This document shows, one piece after another, positions 50,430 through 59,389 of a stretch of DNA of 64,000 bases (the stretch's first letter is position 1; the number at the start of each line of letters is the position of its first letter). Source of the stretch: Stenotrophomonas rhizophila (lineage in GTDB: Bacteria > Pseudomonadota > Gammaproteobacteria > Xanthomonadales > Xanthomonadaceae); contig NZ_VDQT01000003.1 in assembly GCF_007667275.1 (NCBI RefSeq), positions 62,001 to 126,000 of the forward strand. The letters run 5' to 3'. Below the pieces are notes generated by a model. That model was not told the DNA's origin and ran no database searches. It worked only from the letters and a program-made list of their open reading frames with translations. A program made the translations under genes and the position numbers.

Positions 50430-51437
50430 ATGCTCGTGATCGGCGTTGCCGGGACCGAACTTACCGCCCAGGAACGCGATTGGCTGCAGCACGATGCCGT
50501 GTCCGGCGTCATCCTGTTCAAGCGCAATTTCGCCTCGCGCCAGCAGGTGGAGGAGCTGTCGGCCGCGATCCGCGCCGCAGCCCCGCGCCCGCTGCTGGTC
50601 TGCGTGGACCAGGAAGGCGGGCGCGTGCAGCGTTTCCGCGAAGGCTTCAGCGACCTGCCCCCGCTGCAGGGCTTCGATGCGGCGTACGCGCGTGACCCGG
50701 ACGCCGCGCTGGCGCTGGCCGAGCAGCATGCCTGGCTGATGGCCAGTGAAGTGCGCGCCAGCGGCGTGGACCTCAGCTTCGCCCCGGTGGTCGACCTGGC
50801 CCGTGGCAACCGCGCCATCGGCGACCGCGCCTTCAGCGCCGACCCGCAGGTGGTGGCCGCGTTCACCCGCGCCTACGTGCGCGGAATGCACAGCGTCGGC
50901 ATGGCCGCCACCCTCAAGCATTTCCCCGGCCACGGCAGCGTGCTGGAAGACACCCACGTGGCCGCCGCCAGCGATCCGCGTCCGCTCGACGCACTGCGCG
51001 CGCTGGACCTGGTGCCGTTCGCGGCCGGCATCGATGCCGGAGCAGACGCGGTGATGATGGCGCACGTGGTCTACCCGCAGGTCGCGCCGGAGCCGGCCGG
51101 CTATTCCTCGCGCTGGATCCAGCAGATCCTGCGTGGCGAGATGGGCTTCCGCGGCGTGGTGTTCTCCGACGACATCGGCATGGCCGCCTCGTTCTCCGCC
51201 GGTGGCGTGGCCGCGCGCGTACATGCCCACCTGGACGCCGGGTGCGACGTGGTGCTGGTCTGCCACCCCGAACTGGTCGACGAAGCGCTGCACGCCGTGC
51301 ACGGCCGCACCCTCAATACTGCCGCGCTGCTTGGCCTGATCGGCCGAGGCGCGCTTGGCTGGGACGGCCTGCTGGCCGACGCCCGCCATGGCAGCTCCCA
51401 ATCCCGTTTGCTCGACACCCTTGGAAGAATCGTCTGA
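50430..51437 (+). CDS. nagZ: Beta-N-acetylglucosaminidase NagZ
   Basis: A 335-residue family GH3 glucosaminidase that removes GlcNAc from anhydromuropeptides in the cytoplasm during peptidoglycan recycling, feeding AmpR-type beta-lactamase induction. The motif KHFPGHGS (general-acid histidine loop) and the nucleophile Asp in VVFSDDIGM are present. The start at 50430 has TTTTGGAG 9 bases upstream. The stop overlaps the hpt start (TGATG). Confidence 0.96.
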   Translation: MLVIGVAGTELTAQERDWLQHDAVSGVILFKRNFASRQQVEELSAAIRAAAPRPLLVCVDQEGGRVQRFREGFSDLPPLQGFDAAYARDPDAALALAEQHAWLMASEVRASGVDLSFAPVVDLARGNRAIGDRAFSADPQVVAAFTRAYVRGMHSVGMAATLKHFPGHGSVLEDTHVAAASDPRPLDALRALDLVPFAAGIDAGADAVMMAHVVYPQVAPEPAGYSSRWIQQILRGEMGFRGVVFSDDIGMAASFSAGGVAARVHAHLDAGCDVVLVCHPELVDEALHAVHGRTLNTAALLGLIGRGALGWDGLLADARHGSSQSRLLDTLGRIV

Positions 51438-51991
51438 TGCCCAACCTCACCATTTCCCAGGCCCTGGCCCAGGCCGACCTGCTGGTCGACCGCCCCACCA
51501 TCGATGCGGCCATCGCGCGCATCGCCGATGGCATCGCGGCCGACTACAAGGGCGAGGTCCCGCTGTTCCTGTCGATCATGCACGGCGCGCTGCCGTTCGC
51601 CGGCCAGCTGGCGCTTGAACTCGGCGCGCGCGGCCAGGACCTGCAGTTCGATTACCTGCACGCCACCCGTTACCGGGGCGAACTGACCGGCGGCGAGCTG
51701 GTCTGGAAGCACAAGCCCGCCACCTCGCTGTTCGGCCGCCGCGTGCTGCTGGTCGACGACATCCTGGACGAAGGCTTCACCCTGCAGGGCGTGCGCACCT
51801 GGTGCCTGGAGCAGGGTGCCACCGACGTCCGCATCGCCGCGCTGACGGTGAAGCGGCACGACCGCGCGCTGCCCGACGTCAAGGCCGATTACGCCGGTGT
51901 CGAACTGCCCGACCGCTACGTGTTCGGCTTCGGCATGGATGTCAACGAAGGCCTGCGCGGCGTGCCGGCCATCTACGCAATGAAGGAATAA
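51437..51991 (+). CDS. hpt: Hypoxanthine-guanine phosphoribosyltransferase
   Basis: A 184-residue type I phosphoribosyltransferase for purine salvage (hypoxanthine or guanine + PRPP). The PRPP-binding motif is LLVDDILDEGFTL. The flexible catalytic loop region and YRGELTGGELVWK are also visible. It overlaps the nagZ stop and precedes the phosphorylase gene by 9 bases, so the three are probably one operon. Confidence 0.93.
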   Translation: MPNLTISQALAQADLLVDRPTIDAAIARIADGIAADYKGEVPLFLSIMHGALPFAGQLALELGARGQDLQFDYLHATRYRGELTGGELVWKHKPATSLFGRRVLLVDDILDEGFTLQGVRTWCLEQGATDVRIAALTVKRHDRALPDVKADYAGVELPDRYVFGFGMDVNEGLRGVPAIYAMKE

Positions 51992-52000
51992 GCAGCGCCC

Positions 52001-52747
52001 ATGGAATCCATCAGCCTGGCCGTGATCGGCGGCACCGGTGTCTACAAGCTGGCCCAGCTCGACGACGTGACCAGCCACGCGGTGGAAACCCGCTACGGCA
52101 CTCCGTCCGGCCCGATCCGGGTCGGCACGCTGCTCGGCCAGCGGGTCGCCTTCCTCGCCCGTCACGGCGAGGGGCATTCCCTGCCGCCGCACAAGATCAA
52201 CTATCGCGCCAACCTTGCTGCGTTGCAGCAGATCGGCGCCACGCGCGTGCTGGCCCTCAACACCGTGGGCGGCATCACCGAGCACTTCGGTCCGCGCGTG
52301 CTGGCCTGCCCGGACCAGCTGATCGACTACACCTGGGGCCGCATCTCCACGCTCAGCGAGGAGCCGGGCAGCGAGGTGCTGCATGTCGATTTCGGCCATC
52401 CCTACACGCCGATGCTGCGCAGCAAGGTGCTGGCCGCGGCCAAGGTCACCGGCGTGCGCCTGCAGGACGGCGGCTGCTACGGCGCCACGCAGGGCCCGCG
52501 CCTGGAAACCAACGCGGAAATCGCGCGCATGCGCCGCGATGGCTGCGACCTGGTCGGCATGACCGGCATGCCCGAAGCGGGGCTGGCCCGCGAGCTTGGG
52601 CTGGATTACGCCTGCCTGGCAATCGTGGCGAACTGGGCGGCCGGCTGTGGCGATGGCGACGAGATCACGATGGCCGAGGTGCTGGCCAATGTTGACGCGG
52701 CTTCCGCCGGATTGCCGGAACTGATTGGCGAATTGGCACGCGGGTGA
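52001..52747 (+). CDS. S-methyl-5'-thioinosine/thioadenosine phosphorylase
   Basis: A 248-residue PNP/MTAP-family phosphorylase. The phosphate-binding GGTGVY, the ribose and base loops SLPPHKINYRAN and NTVGGI, and the methylthio-ribose pocket PRLETNAEI are conserved. Pseudomonas PA3004 of this family is specific for methylthioinosine, and pairing with hpt suggests that the hypoxanthine it releases is salvaged. Choice of MTI or MTA as substrate is inferred. Confidence 0.92.
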   Translation: MESISLAVIGGTGVYKLAQLDDVTSHAVETRYGTPSGPIRVGTLLGQRVAFLARHGEGHSLPPHKINYRANLAALQQIGATRVLALNTVGGITEHFGPRVLACPDQLIDYTWGRISTLSEEPGSEVLHVDFGHPYTPMLRSKVLAAAKVTGVRLQDGGCYGATQGPRLETNAEIARMRRDGCDLVGMTGMPEAGLARELGLDYACLAIVANWAAGCGDGDEITMAEVLANVDAASAGLPELIGELARG

Positions 52748-52776
52748 TTGTCATTGCCTGACAAGGTTTGCATACT
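52748..52776 (+). promoter_or_regulatory. Candidate promoter of the cold-shock gene
   Basis: TTGTCA and CATACT with 17 bases between, directly after the phosphorylase stop. The leader would be about 50 bases, short for a cold-induced csp mRNA. Confidence 0.55.
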
Positions 52777-52835
52777 CCGGCAGTGCGCTGGTTGAGCGTA
52801 CACCACCCATTCATTGAAGAAGGTCTTGCATTACC

Positions 52836-53045
52836 ATGCCGAACGGTACCGTGAAGTGGTTCAACGACGCCAAGGGATTTGGCTTTATCTCTCCGGAGGA
52901 TGGCAGCGCCGACGTCTTCGCGCACTTCTCCGCTATCAACGCCAAGGGCTTCCGCACCCTGGCTGAAAACCAGAAGGTCACCTATGACGTGACCCAGGGC
53001 CCGAAGGGCGCCCAGGCCTCGAACATCGTGCCGGTCGGCGAGTAA
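52836..53045 (+). CDS. Cold-shock domain protein
   Basis: A 69-residue single OB-fold protein. RNP1 KGFGFISP and RNP2 DVFAHFSAI nucleic-acid-binding motifs are intact. It binds single-stranded RNA/DNA and acts as an RNA chaperone. The leader lacks the long 5' region of strictly cold-induced csp genes, so constitutive expression is likely. A strong terminator follows 20 bases later. Confidence 0.95.
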   Translation: MPNGTVKWFNDAKGFGFISPEDGSADVFAHFSAINAKGFRTLAENQKVTYDVTQGPKGAQASNIVPVGE

Positions 53046-53064
53046 TTTCCCCGATCGCGCATTG

Positions 53065-53092
53065 AAAACCCCGCTTCGGCGGGGTTTTTTTT
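53065..53092 (+). terminator. Terminator after the cold-shock gene
   Basis: Stem AAAACCCCGC/GCGGGGTTTT, TTCG loop, eight T in total after the G run. Confidence 0.92.
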
Positions 53093-53113
53093 AGCACCTG
53101 GACAGGATGTCGG

Positions 53114-54370
53114 ATGAAGCAGCGCAGCATCGCCATCGTCGGTTACGGCACCGCAGGGCAGGCCCTCTCGGTGCTGCTTTCACGCGACAATCACAAGGTG
53201 CACGTATTCGAGCGCGCGCCGACACCGGGGCCGGTGGGCGCCGGGTTCCTGCTGCAACCCAGCGGTCTGGACGTGCTGTGGCAGATGGGCCTGCTGCCGC
53301 AGGTGCTGCAGCACGGCGCAGCGGTGCGCCGCCTGTACGGCGACACGCCGTGCGGACGCGCAGTGATGGACATGCGCTACGCCGCACTGCACGCGCACCT
53401 GCATGGCATCGGCATGCAGCGCGGGGCCCTGTTCTCGCTGCTGGCGCAGGCCTGGGAACAGCCGGGCCACCTGCAGGCCGACACCGCCATCGTCGACGTC
53501 GACTGCGCTGCGGGACGCCTCCGCGACGCGCGCGGGCAGTGGCATGGCCCCTATGACCTGGTCATCGCCGCGGACGGCTCGGCGTCATCGCTGCGCACGC
53601 TGGTGCAGGGCACGCGGCTGGACCGCGAGTATCCGTGGGGCGCGCTGTGGTGTTTGCTGCCGGGCGGTGACTGGCCGCACCACGACGAGTTGCGGCAACG
53701 CTACGTGGCCGCACGCAAGATGATCGGCCTGCTGCCGGTGGGGACGCGACCCGGTGACGCGCAGCCGCGACTCAGTTTCTTCTGGAGCCTGCCGCGTGAC
53801 CGCTTCACGCACTGGGAGCGCGATGGCCTGCCGCGCTGGCTGGAGGAAGTCCAGGCCTTGTGGCCACAGGCGCACGAACGCCTGCAGGGCGTCACCGACT
53901 GCGCCCAGCTGGCCCGTGCCGGTTATCGCGACACGGTGATGACGCACTGGCACCGCGACCGGCTGGTGCTCGCCGGAGATTCGGCCCATGCGATGAGTCC
54001 GCAGCTGGGGCAGGGGGTGAACATGGCGCTGATGGATGCGCTGGCGCTGCGCGATGCATTGCGCGAACACCCGGCCACCGACGTCGCGCTGCAGGCCTAC
54101 CAGGCGCAGCGCAGCGCGCACGTAGGTGTCTACCAGTTCTGGAGCCGCTGGCTGACTCCGGTGTTCCAGTCCGAGCGCGATGTGCTGGCGGGGGCGCGCA
54201 ACGTCCTGTTCAAGCCGATGGGCAACCTGCCGGGCGGGCGTGGACACATGCTGCGCGTATTGAGCGGCACCCAGCGTGGCTGGTGGGGAACGCTCGGACT
54301 GTCGCCGGGTTTCGTCGCCTCGATGGCGGCGCGCGTCGTCGAGGATGAACGGGCAACCCCCAATCATTGA
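53114..54370 (+). CDS. FAD-dependent monooxygenase (PHBH fold)
   Basis: A 418-residue flavoprotein hydroxylase. The dinucleotide fold IVGYGTAGQALSVLL lies at residues 8-22, the linker YDLVIAADGSASSLR in the middle, and the GD motif LAGDSAHAMSPQLGQGVNMA near residue 290. These are the three fingerprints of group A aromatic monooxygenases. Substrate unknown. Its last ~110 residues (LTPVFQSERDVLAGARNVLF and on) are the usual C-terminal extension in UbiH-like relatives. No reductase is nearby and none is needed for this class. Confidence 0.87.
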   Translation: MKQRSIAIVGYGTAGQALSVLLSRDNHKVHVFERAPTPGPVGAGFLLQPSGLDVLWQMGLLPQVLQHGAAVRRLYGDTPCGRAVMDMRYAALHAHLHGIGMQRGALFSLLAQAWEQPGHLQADTAIVDVDCAAGRLRDARGQWHGPYDLVIAADGSASSLRTLVQGTRLDREYPWGALWCLLPGGDWPHHDELRQRYVAARKMIGLLPVGTRPGDAQPRLSFFWSLPRDRFTHWERDGLPRWLEEVQALWPQAHERLQGVTDCAQLARAGYRDTVMTHWHRDRLVLAGDSAHAMSPQLGQGVNMALMDALALRDALREHPATDVALQAYQAQRSAHVGVYQFWSRWLTPVFQSERDVLAGARNVLFKPMGNLPGGRGHMLRVLSGTQRGWWGTLGLSPGFVASMAARVVEDERATPNH

Positions 54371-54426
54371 CAGGGGAGTCACCTCGTTCGTGGCACAAGG
54401 ATCCCGTACCCCTGAAGGAGAAAGAC

Positions 54427-54681
54427 ATGCTGTTCCCGGCCGACGTTCTCGAATCCGAACTCTGCAAGCTGCGCGGACTGTTGCAGATGCTGCACGAGGA
54501 TCAGCCGGATGTGATGGAAGATGTCTTCGATTTTCATGTCACCAGCCTGGTCACCCATGCAGCACCTGAACACCACGCGCGGATCCGCTCGGTGGCGCGT
54601 TCGATGCTGGCCGAGGTCCTCGGCCAACCGGTGCGGCGCAATCCCCACGCACCCGAAATCCGGTTGATGGACGCCGCCTGA
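54427..54681 (+). CDS. Small helical protein of unknown function
   Basis: An 84-residue acidic, mostly helical protein I do not recognise. No membrane segment or signal. Its His-x-x-x-x-x-x-His pattern (FHVTSLVTH, then EHHARIR) could bind metal, but no known motif fits. TGAAGGAGAAAGAC before the ATG is a strong ribosome-binding site, which supports translation. It lies 57 bases after the monooxygenase. Confidence 0.6.
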   Translation: MLFPADVLESELCKLRGLLQMLHEDQPDVMEDVFDFHVTSLVTHAAPEHHARIRSVARSMLAEVLGQPVRRNPHAPEIRLMDAA

Positions 54682-54685
54682 GGCC

Positions 54686-55333
54686 CTAGCGCGATGGCGG
54701 CAGCGCGATCGCGGCGTCTTCCACGCACGCCACCAGGCGTTCACCCGCGTCCAGTACCGGCGCGATCCCCGCAGTGAAACGCGAATAGGCCGGCAGTACG
54801 GTCAGGCCGTCACGCAACCAGAACGCGGGCCAGCGCCGCTGCATGCCCGGCAGCCGCGCCAGTGGATGCAGGTGGCCGCACAGCACGTGCAGGCTCGGGT
54901 GCGGCTGCGGATCGTGGCGCAGCAGGAACGGGCCTTCCTGCACCCGTTCGCCGAGCAGGGTGATGCCAAGGTCCGCCTTGGGCAGTACGCGGTCATGGTT
55001 GCCCGCCAACGCGCCGATCTCGAGCGCTTCATGCTGCTCGCGCCACCCTTGCCATTGCCGGTACCAGGACGCGCGGTGCGCCGCCCCGTGCAGCACGTCG
55101 CCGAGGATCCACAGCGTACGCGCCGGGTGCTGCCGGAGCAGGCGGGTCAGCCGTTCCAGGTCATCGCCGGTGCCGCCGCTGGGCAGCCCGATCCCGGCAC
55201 GCCGGAACAGGTCTGCCTTTCCCAGGTGCAGGTCGGCGATCAGCAGGGCTTCGCGTGCGGGCCAGTACAGCGCCCGTTCGCCCAGCAGGTGGACCGGTTC
55301 GCCGGCCAGGGTGATCGCGCAGTCAGTCCGCAT
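54686..55333 (-). CDS. pdeM: Ligase-associated phosphoesterase PdeM
   Basis: A 215-residue calcineurin-like phosphoesterase. The dinuclear metal motifs are DLHLGK, GDVLHG, GNHD and GHLHP in order. PdeM-type enzymes are DNA endonucleases encoded with Lhr helicase and a ligase in some proteobacteria. It overlaps the helicase gene by 11 bases and is the last gene of the four-gene unit. Confidence 0.9.
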   Translation of the reverse strand: MRTDCAITLAGEPVHLLGERALYWPAREALLIADLHLGKADLFRRAGIGLPSGGTGDDLERLTRLLRQHPARTLWILGDVLHGAAHRASWYRQWQGWREQHEALEIGALAGNHDRVLPKADLGITLLGERVQEGPFLLRHDPQPHPSLHVLCGHLHPLARLPGMQRRWPAFWLRDGLTVLPAYSRFTAGIAPVLDAGERLVACVEDAAIALPPSR

Positions 55334-57788
55334 GGCGTTTCTCCAGCTGGCCGACCGCGCGCAGTACGCGGGTCTTCCAGTCTTCATTGCTGAGCTGGCC
55401 GCGCAGCCGTTCGGCCCACAGCGGGAACGACAACGGCCCCAGCGTGGCGGGTTGCTGCACGCACACCGTGCGCGACTGGCAGCGGCGCAGCGCGTGGGCG
55501 AGATTGCCCAGTTCGAGCTGGGTGTGCAGGACTTCGCGGTCGGCCAAGCCCAGCAGGATATGCTCCGGATCATGTTGGCGCAGCACGTCGTACAGCAGGC
55601 CGGCCGAGGCCTGCAGCTGGCGCATGCTGCGCGGCGTGCGCCCCGGCAGCGCCGGGATCAGCAGGCCCGAGACGCGCGCGATGTCGCGGAACTGGCGGCG
55701 CGCCAGTTCGCTCAGGTTGAGGCTGTCACGCAGATCTTCGAACAGGCCCTCGGGCTGCAGCAGGGTGCCGACGCGTTCCGCATCGATCTCGACCGCGCGC
55801 GCCGGTGCCAGCACGAATCCGTAATCATTGGCCGCGTACCCGAAGGTGTTGGCCTGCAGCCGGGTCCAGCGCAGCGCCATGAGTGCGGCCATGCCTTCGT
55901 TGACCTGGCGGCCGGCGAACGGATACACGAACACGAACTGGCCTTCGCGGCGACGCACCTGTTCCACCAGCAGCAGCGATGGACCCGGCAACGCCGACAC
56001 GCGGGCCTGCAGTCGCAGCAGCGGTTCCAGCCAGCGCATCTCCGGACTGTCCGGGGGGCTGGCGAGCACGGCTTCCATTTCCTGGCCCAGCGCCTCGGAC
56101 AGCGGCAGGCGTCCGCCCTGCCAGCGCGGCACCACGCCGTCGCCACCCTTGGCCAGTTTCACGTACGCGGTCAGGTTTTCCAGCCGGACCAGTTCGAGCA
56201 GGCGCCCGGCGAACTGGAACCGATCACCAGGCCGCAGCCGACCCACGAACTGTTCCTCCACCGTGCCCAGCCGGCCCCCGCGCAGGAACTGCACCACGGC
56301 GCTGCCATCGCTGGTGATGGTGCCGATCGAAAGACGGTGGCGCAGCGCCACGCGGCGGTCGTGCACGCGGAAGATGCCGTCCTCGTCGCGCACCACCTTG
56401 TGGAAGTCGGGGTACTGCGCCAGCGCCCGCCCGCCCTGCACGATGAAATCGAGCACGCCCTGCCAGTGCGCGCTGTCCAGTGCTGCGAACGCATGCGTGC
56501 GGCGCACCTGCGCCAGCAGCGCATCCGGCTCGAAACCGCCGCCCAGCGCACAGCTCACGCAGTGCTGGGCAAGCACGTCCAGCGACAGCTGCAGGGGGCG
56601 GCGCGCTTCGATCACGCCCGCGGCTAGTGCACGGCGCGCGGCGGCGTACTCGACCAGCTCGAGCGCATGCGAGGGAACGCAGACGATGTGGCCGGATTCG
56701 CCCGGGCGATGCCGCGCGCGGCCCGCGCGCTGCACCAGCCGCGCGATGCCTTTCGGGCTGCCGACCTGCAGCACCTGGTCCACCGCGGGGAAGTCCACGC
56801 CCAGGTCCAGGCTGGAGGTGGCCACCACGCAGCGTAATGCGCCGTCGCGCAGGCCCTGCTCGACCACCCGACGCTGTGCGGGATCCAGCGAACCATGATG
56901 CAGCGCCAGCGTGTCAGGGTCTTCCGGCCACACCGCCGCCAGCGCCTGGTGCCACAGCTCGGCCTGCGCGCGGGTGTTGGTGAACAGCAGGCTCGTGCGC
57001 ACGGCCAGCAGTTTCTGCTGCACGCGCTGCAGCTGTGACAGTCCCAGGTGCCCGGCCCAGGGGAAGCGTTCGCCCTGCGCAGGCAACAGGGTTTCCACCG
57101 CCACCGGTCGTGGACGGGCCCCTGACACCATGGGCGCATCCGGCAGGTCGGGCAGCAGGACCTGGCGTGCTTCGTCCAGGTTGCCCAGCGTGGCGGACAG
57201 GCCCCAGACCTGCAGCGTGGGCAGGGCATCGCGCAGGCGGCGCAGGTTGAGCTGCAGCAGGACGCCGCGTTTGTTCCCCAGCAGTTCATGCCATTCGTCG
57301 ACCACCACGCAGCGCAGCCTGCGCAGCCGCTCCATCGTGTCGGGGTAGCTGAGCAGCAGGGCCAGCGATTCGGGCGTGGTCACCAGCACGTCGACCCGCC
57401 CTTCGCGCGCCAGGCGCTTGTCGCGCGCGCTGGCATCGCCGGTGCGCAGCCCGACCTGCCAGTCCAGCCCCAGCGCGGCCAGGGGTTCGCGCAGCGCCCG
57501 GGCGGTATCGCTGGCCAGTGCGCGCAGCGGGGTGATCCACAGCACCTGCAGCGCCGGCACGGTTTTGCCGGTGCGGCCGGTGCTCGTGCGCGGCAGCGGG
57601 TCGGCCAGCGCCTGCAGCAGCGGACCACCGAACATCGCCAGCGTCTTGCCGCTGCCGGTGGGCGTGTGCAGCAGCCCGGACTCGCCCGCCAGGTAGTGGC
57701 GCCACATCGTCTTCTGGAACGGCAGTGGCGCCCAGCCGCGGCTGGCAAACCACGCGGTCAGCCGCGCCATCGCCTCGCGTCGCGTCAC
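55323..57788 (-). CDS. Lhr-type ligase-associated DEXH helicase
   Basis: An 821-residue superfamily 2 DNA helicase. The Walker A HTPTGSGKTLAM, the DEXH box VVDEWHELLG (DEWH in the place of DEVH), and motif VI QRAGRARHRPGESG are intact. The Lhr-core winged-helix and WYL-like domains follow (about 400-800). GTG at 57788 is the start, overlapped by the ligase stop (GTGA). Core Lhr helicases unwind RNA:DNA hybrids with 3'-5' polarity. Confidence 0.92.
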   Translation of the reverse strand: MTRREAMARLTAWFASRGWAPLPFQKTMWRHYLAGESGLLHTPTGSGKTLAMFGGPLLQALADPLPRTSTGRTGKTVPALQVLWITPLRALASDTARALREPLAALGLDWQVGLRTGDASARDKRLAREGRVDVLVTTPESLALLLSYPDTMERLRRLRCVVVDEWHELLGNKRGVLLQLNLRRLRDALPTLQVWGLSATLGNLDEARQVLLPDLPDAPMVSGARPRPVAVETLLPAQGERFPWAGHLGLSQLQRVQQKLLAVRTSLLFTNTRAQAELWHQALAAVWPEDPDTLALHHGSLDPAQRRVVEQGLRDGALRCVVATSSLDLGVDFPAVDQVLQVGSPKGIARLVQRAGRARHRPGESGHIVCVPSHALELVEYAAARRALAAGVIEARRPLQLSLDVLAQHCVSCALGGGFEPDALLAQVRRTHAFAALDSAHWQGVLDFIVQGGRALAQYPDFHKVVRDEDGIFRVHDRRVALRHRLSIGTITSDGSAVVQFLRGGRLGTVEEQFVGRLRPGDRFQFAGRLLELVRLENLTAYVKLAKGGDGVVPRWQGGRLPLSEALGQEMEAVLASPPDSPEMRWLEPLLRLQARVSALPGPSLLLVEQVRRREGQFVFVYPFAGRQVNEGMAALMALRWTRLQANTFGYAANDYGFVLAPARAVEIDAERVGTLLQPEGLFEDLRDSLNLSELARRQFRDIARVSGLLIPALPGRTPRSMRQLQASAGLLYDVLRQHDPEHILLGLADREVLHTQLELGNLAHALRRCQSRTVCVQQPATLGPLSFPLWAERLRGQLSNEDWKTRVLRAVGQLEKRHAD

Positions 57789-59389
57789 CGTGCCAAGGCC
57801 TGCAGCTGCGCCAGCGTGTCCGCTTCGCTGGCCGGTTTGTCGTGGCGCCAGCGCAGGATCCGCGGGAAGCGCACGGCAATGCCGGATTTATGCCGGCTGC
57901 TGCGGTTCACGGCTTCGAAGCCGAGCTCGAACACCTGTTCGCCGCGCACGCTGCGCACCGGGCCGAAGCGCTCGACCGTATTCGCGCGGATCCACCGGTC
58001 CAGCAGCAGGATTTCCTTGTCGTCCAGGCCCGAGTAAGCCTTGGCCACCGGCACCAGCCGTTCCCCGTCCCAGACCCCGAAGGTGTAGTCGGTGTACAGC
58101 GTGCTGCGTCGGCCATGGCCCGCCTGTGCGTAGATCATCACCGCGTCGATGGTGAGCGGCTCGATCTTCCACTTCCACCAGTCGCCGCGGCGTCGCCCGC
58201 TCTGGTAGGGCGAGCTGCTGCGCTTAAGCATCAGCCCTTCCACGCCGCGTTCGCGCGCCTGCGCGCGCTGCATCGCGGCGTCGTCCCAGTCGTTTGCGGC
58301 AAGGGTGGGCGACAGCACCAGTCGCGGATCACCGAGCGTGTCGAGCACGCCGGCGAGCTTCGCGCGGCGCTCGGCCAGCGGTAGCGCGCGCAGGTCTTCG
58401 CCATCCAGCTCCAGCAGGTCGTAGGCCAGGACGCGTACCGGTGTATCGGCCAGCGTCTTCGCACCGGGCTTGCGGCGTTGGATGCGGGTCTGCAATGCGG
58501 TGAACGGCAGCGGCTGGTCCTCGCCGTCGCGCCAGCCCAGCAGTTCGCCGTCGATCACCGTGCCATCGGGCAGGTGCATCGCCGCCGTTTCGATTTCGGG
58601 AAAACGCCCGTCCAGGCGCTCTTCGCCGCGCGACCACAGCGCCACTTCCCCCTTGCGGCGCAGCAGTTGCAGGCGAATGCCATCCCACTTCCATTCCAGC
58701 GTCCAGTCGCCGATCGGGCCCAATCCAGCAACGTCGGTTTCGATCGGCGACGCCAGGTAGAACGGATACGGTTGCTGCCGGTCCTGCGGCAGCTCCTCGG
58801 CGCTGAGCAGCGAGGTGAGCAGTCCGGGCGAGGGCACCCATTCGCCCAGCATCCGCTGGGCGATGCGTGCGATGTCGATCCCCGACAGTTCGGCGAGTGC
58901 CTGCTGCACCAGCCGCTGCGACACGCCCACCCGCAGGGCGCCGGTAAGCAGCTTGTTGAACACCAGCCGCTCGGCCGCAGGCAGCTGCGTCCAGCCCGCT
59001 TCGACGGCCGCGCGGCGCACCGCTTCGGGCTGGTTGGCGACCGCCAGCAGATGCTGTTCGATCCACTCGGCCAGCGGTCGGTCCGGCGCGGCTTCGGCCG
59101 GATCATCCAGCAGCAGGGTCAAGGTTTCAGCCAGGTCGCCGACCTGGTCGTAACTGTCGGACACCAGCCATGGCGGCAGCGCAGCGGCCTCGGCGATCCA
59201 CGCACGCAGTTCACCGCTGGCGGCGATCCTGCGCCGCGCACCACCCACCTTGCCGCCACTGAGCAGGTACAGCGCCCACGCCGCATCGTGCGGACGCGCG
59301 TCGCGGAAGTACGCCACCAGCGCAGCGCGCTTGTCCAACGTCGCGGTGCTGCGGTCCAGGCGCTGGTACAGCGCGGCGAAGGCCTTCAT
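57785..59389 (-). CDS. ATP-dependent DNA ligase
   Basis: A 534-residue ATP-dependent ligase. The N-terminal helical DNA-binding domain (1-200) is followed by the nucleotidyltransferase domain with the adenylated lysine in EWKWDGIRLQ, then motif IV EGLMLK and motif V WWKWK in an OB-fold domain. It is separate from the NAD-dependent LigA used in replication and works in repair. It overlaps both the exonuclease stop and the helicase start by four bases. Confidence 0.95.
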   Translation of the reverse strand: MKAFAALYQRLDRSTATLDKRAALVAYFRDARPHDAAWALYLLSGGKVGGARRRIAASGELRAWIAEAAALPPWLVSDSYDQVGDLAETLTLLLDDPAEAAPDRPLAEWIEQHLLAVANQPEAVRRAAVEAGWTQLPAAERLVFNKLLTGALRVGVSQRLVQQALAELSGIDIARIAQRMLGEWVPSPGLLTSLLSAEELPQDRQQPYPFYLASPIETDVAGLGPIGDWTLEWKWDGIRLQLLRRKGEVALWSRGEERLDGRFPEIETAAMHLPDGTVIDGELLGWRDGEDQPLPFTALQTRIQRRKPGAKTLADTPVRVLAYDLLELDGEDLRALPLAERRAKLAGVLDTLGDPRLVLSPTLAANDWDDAAMQRAQARERGVEGLMLKRSSSPYQSGRRRGDWWKWKIEPLTIDAVMIYAQAGHGRRSTLYTDYTFGVWDGERLVPVAKAYSGLDDKEILLLDRWIRANTVERFGPVRSVRGEQVFELGFEAVNRSSRHKSGIAVRFPRILRWRHDKPASEADTLAQLQALAR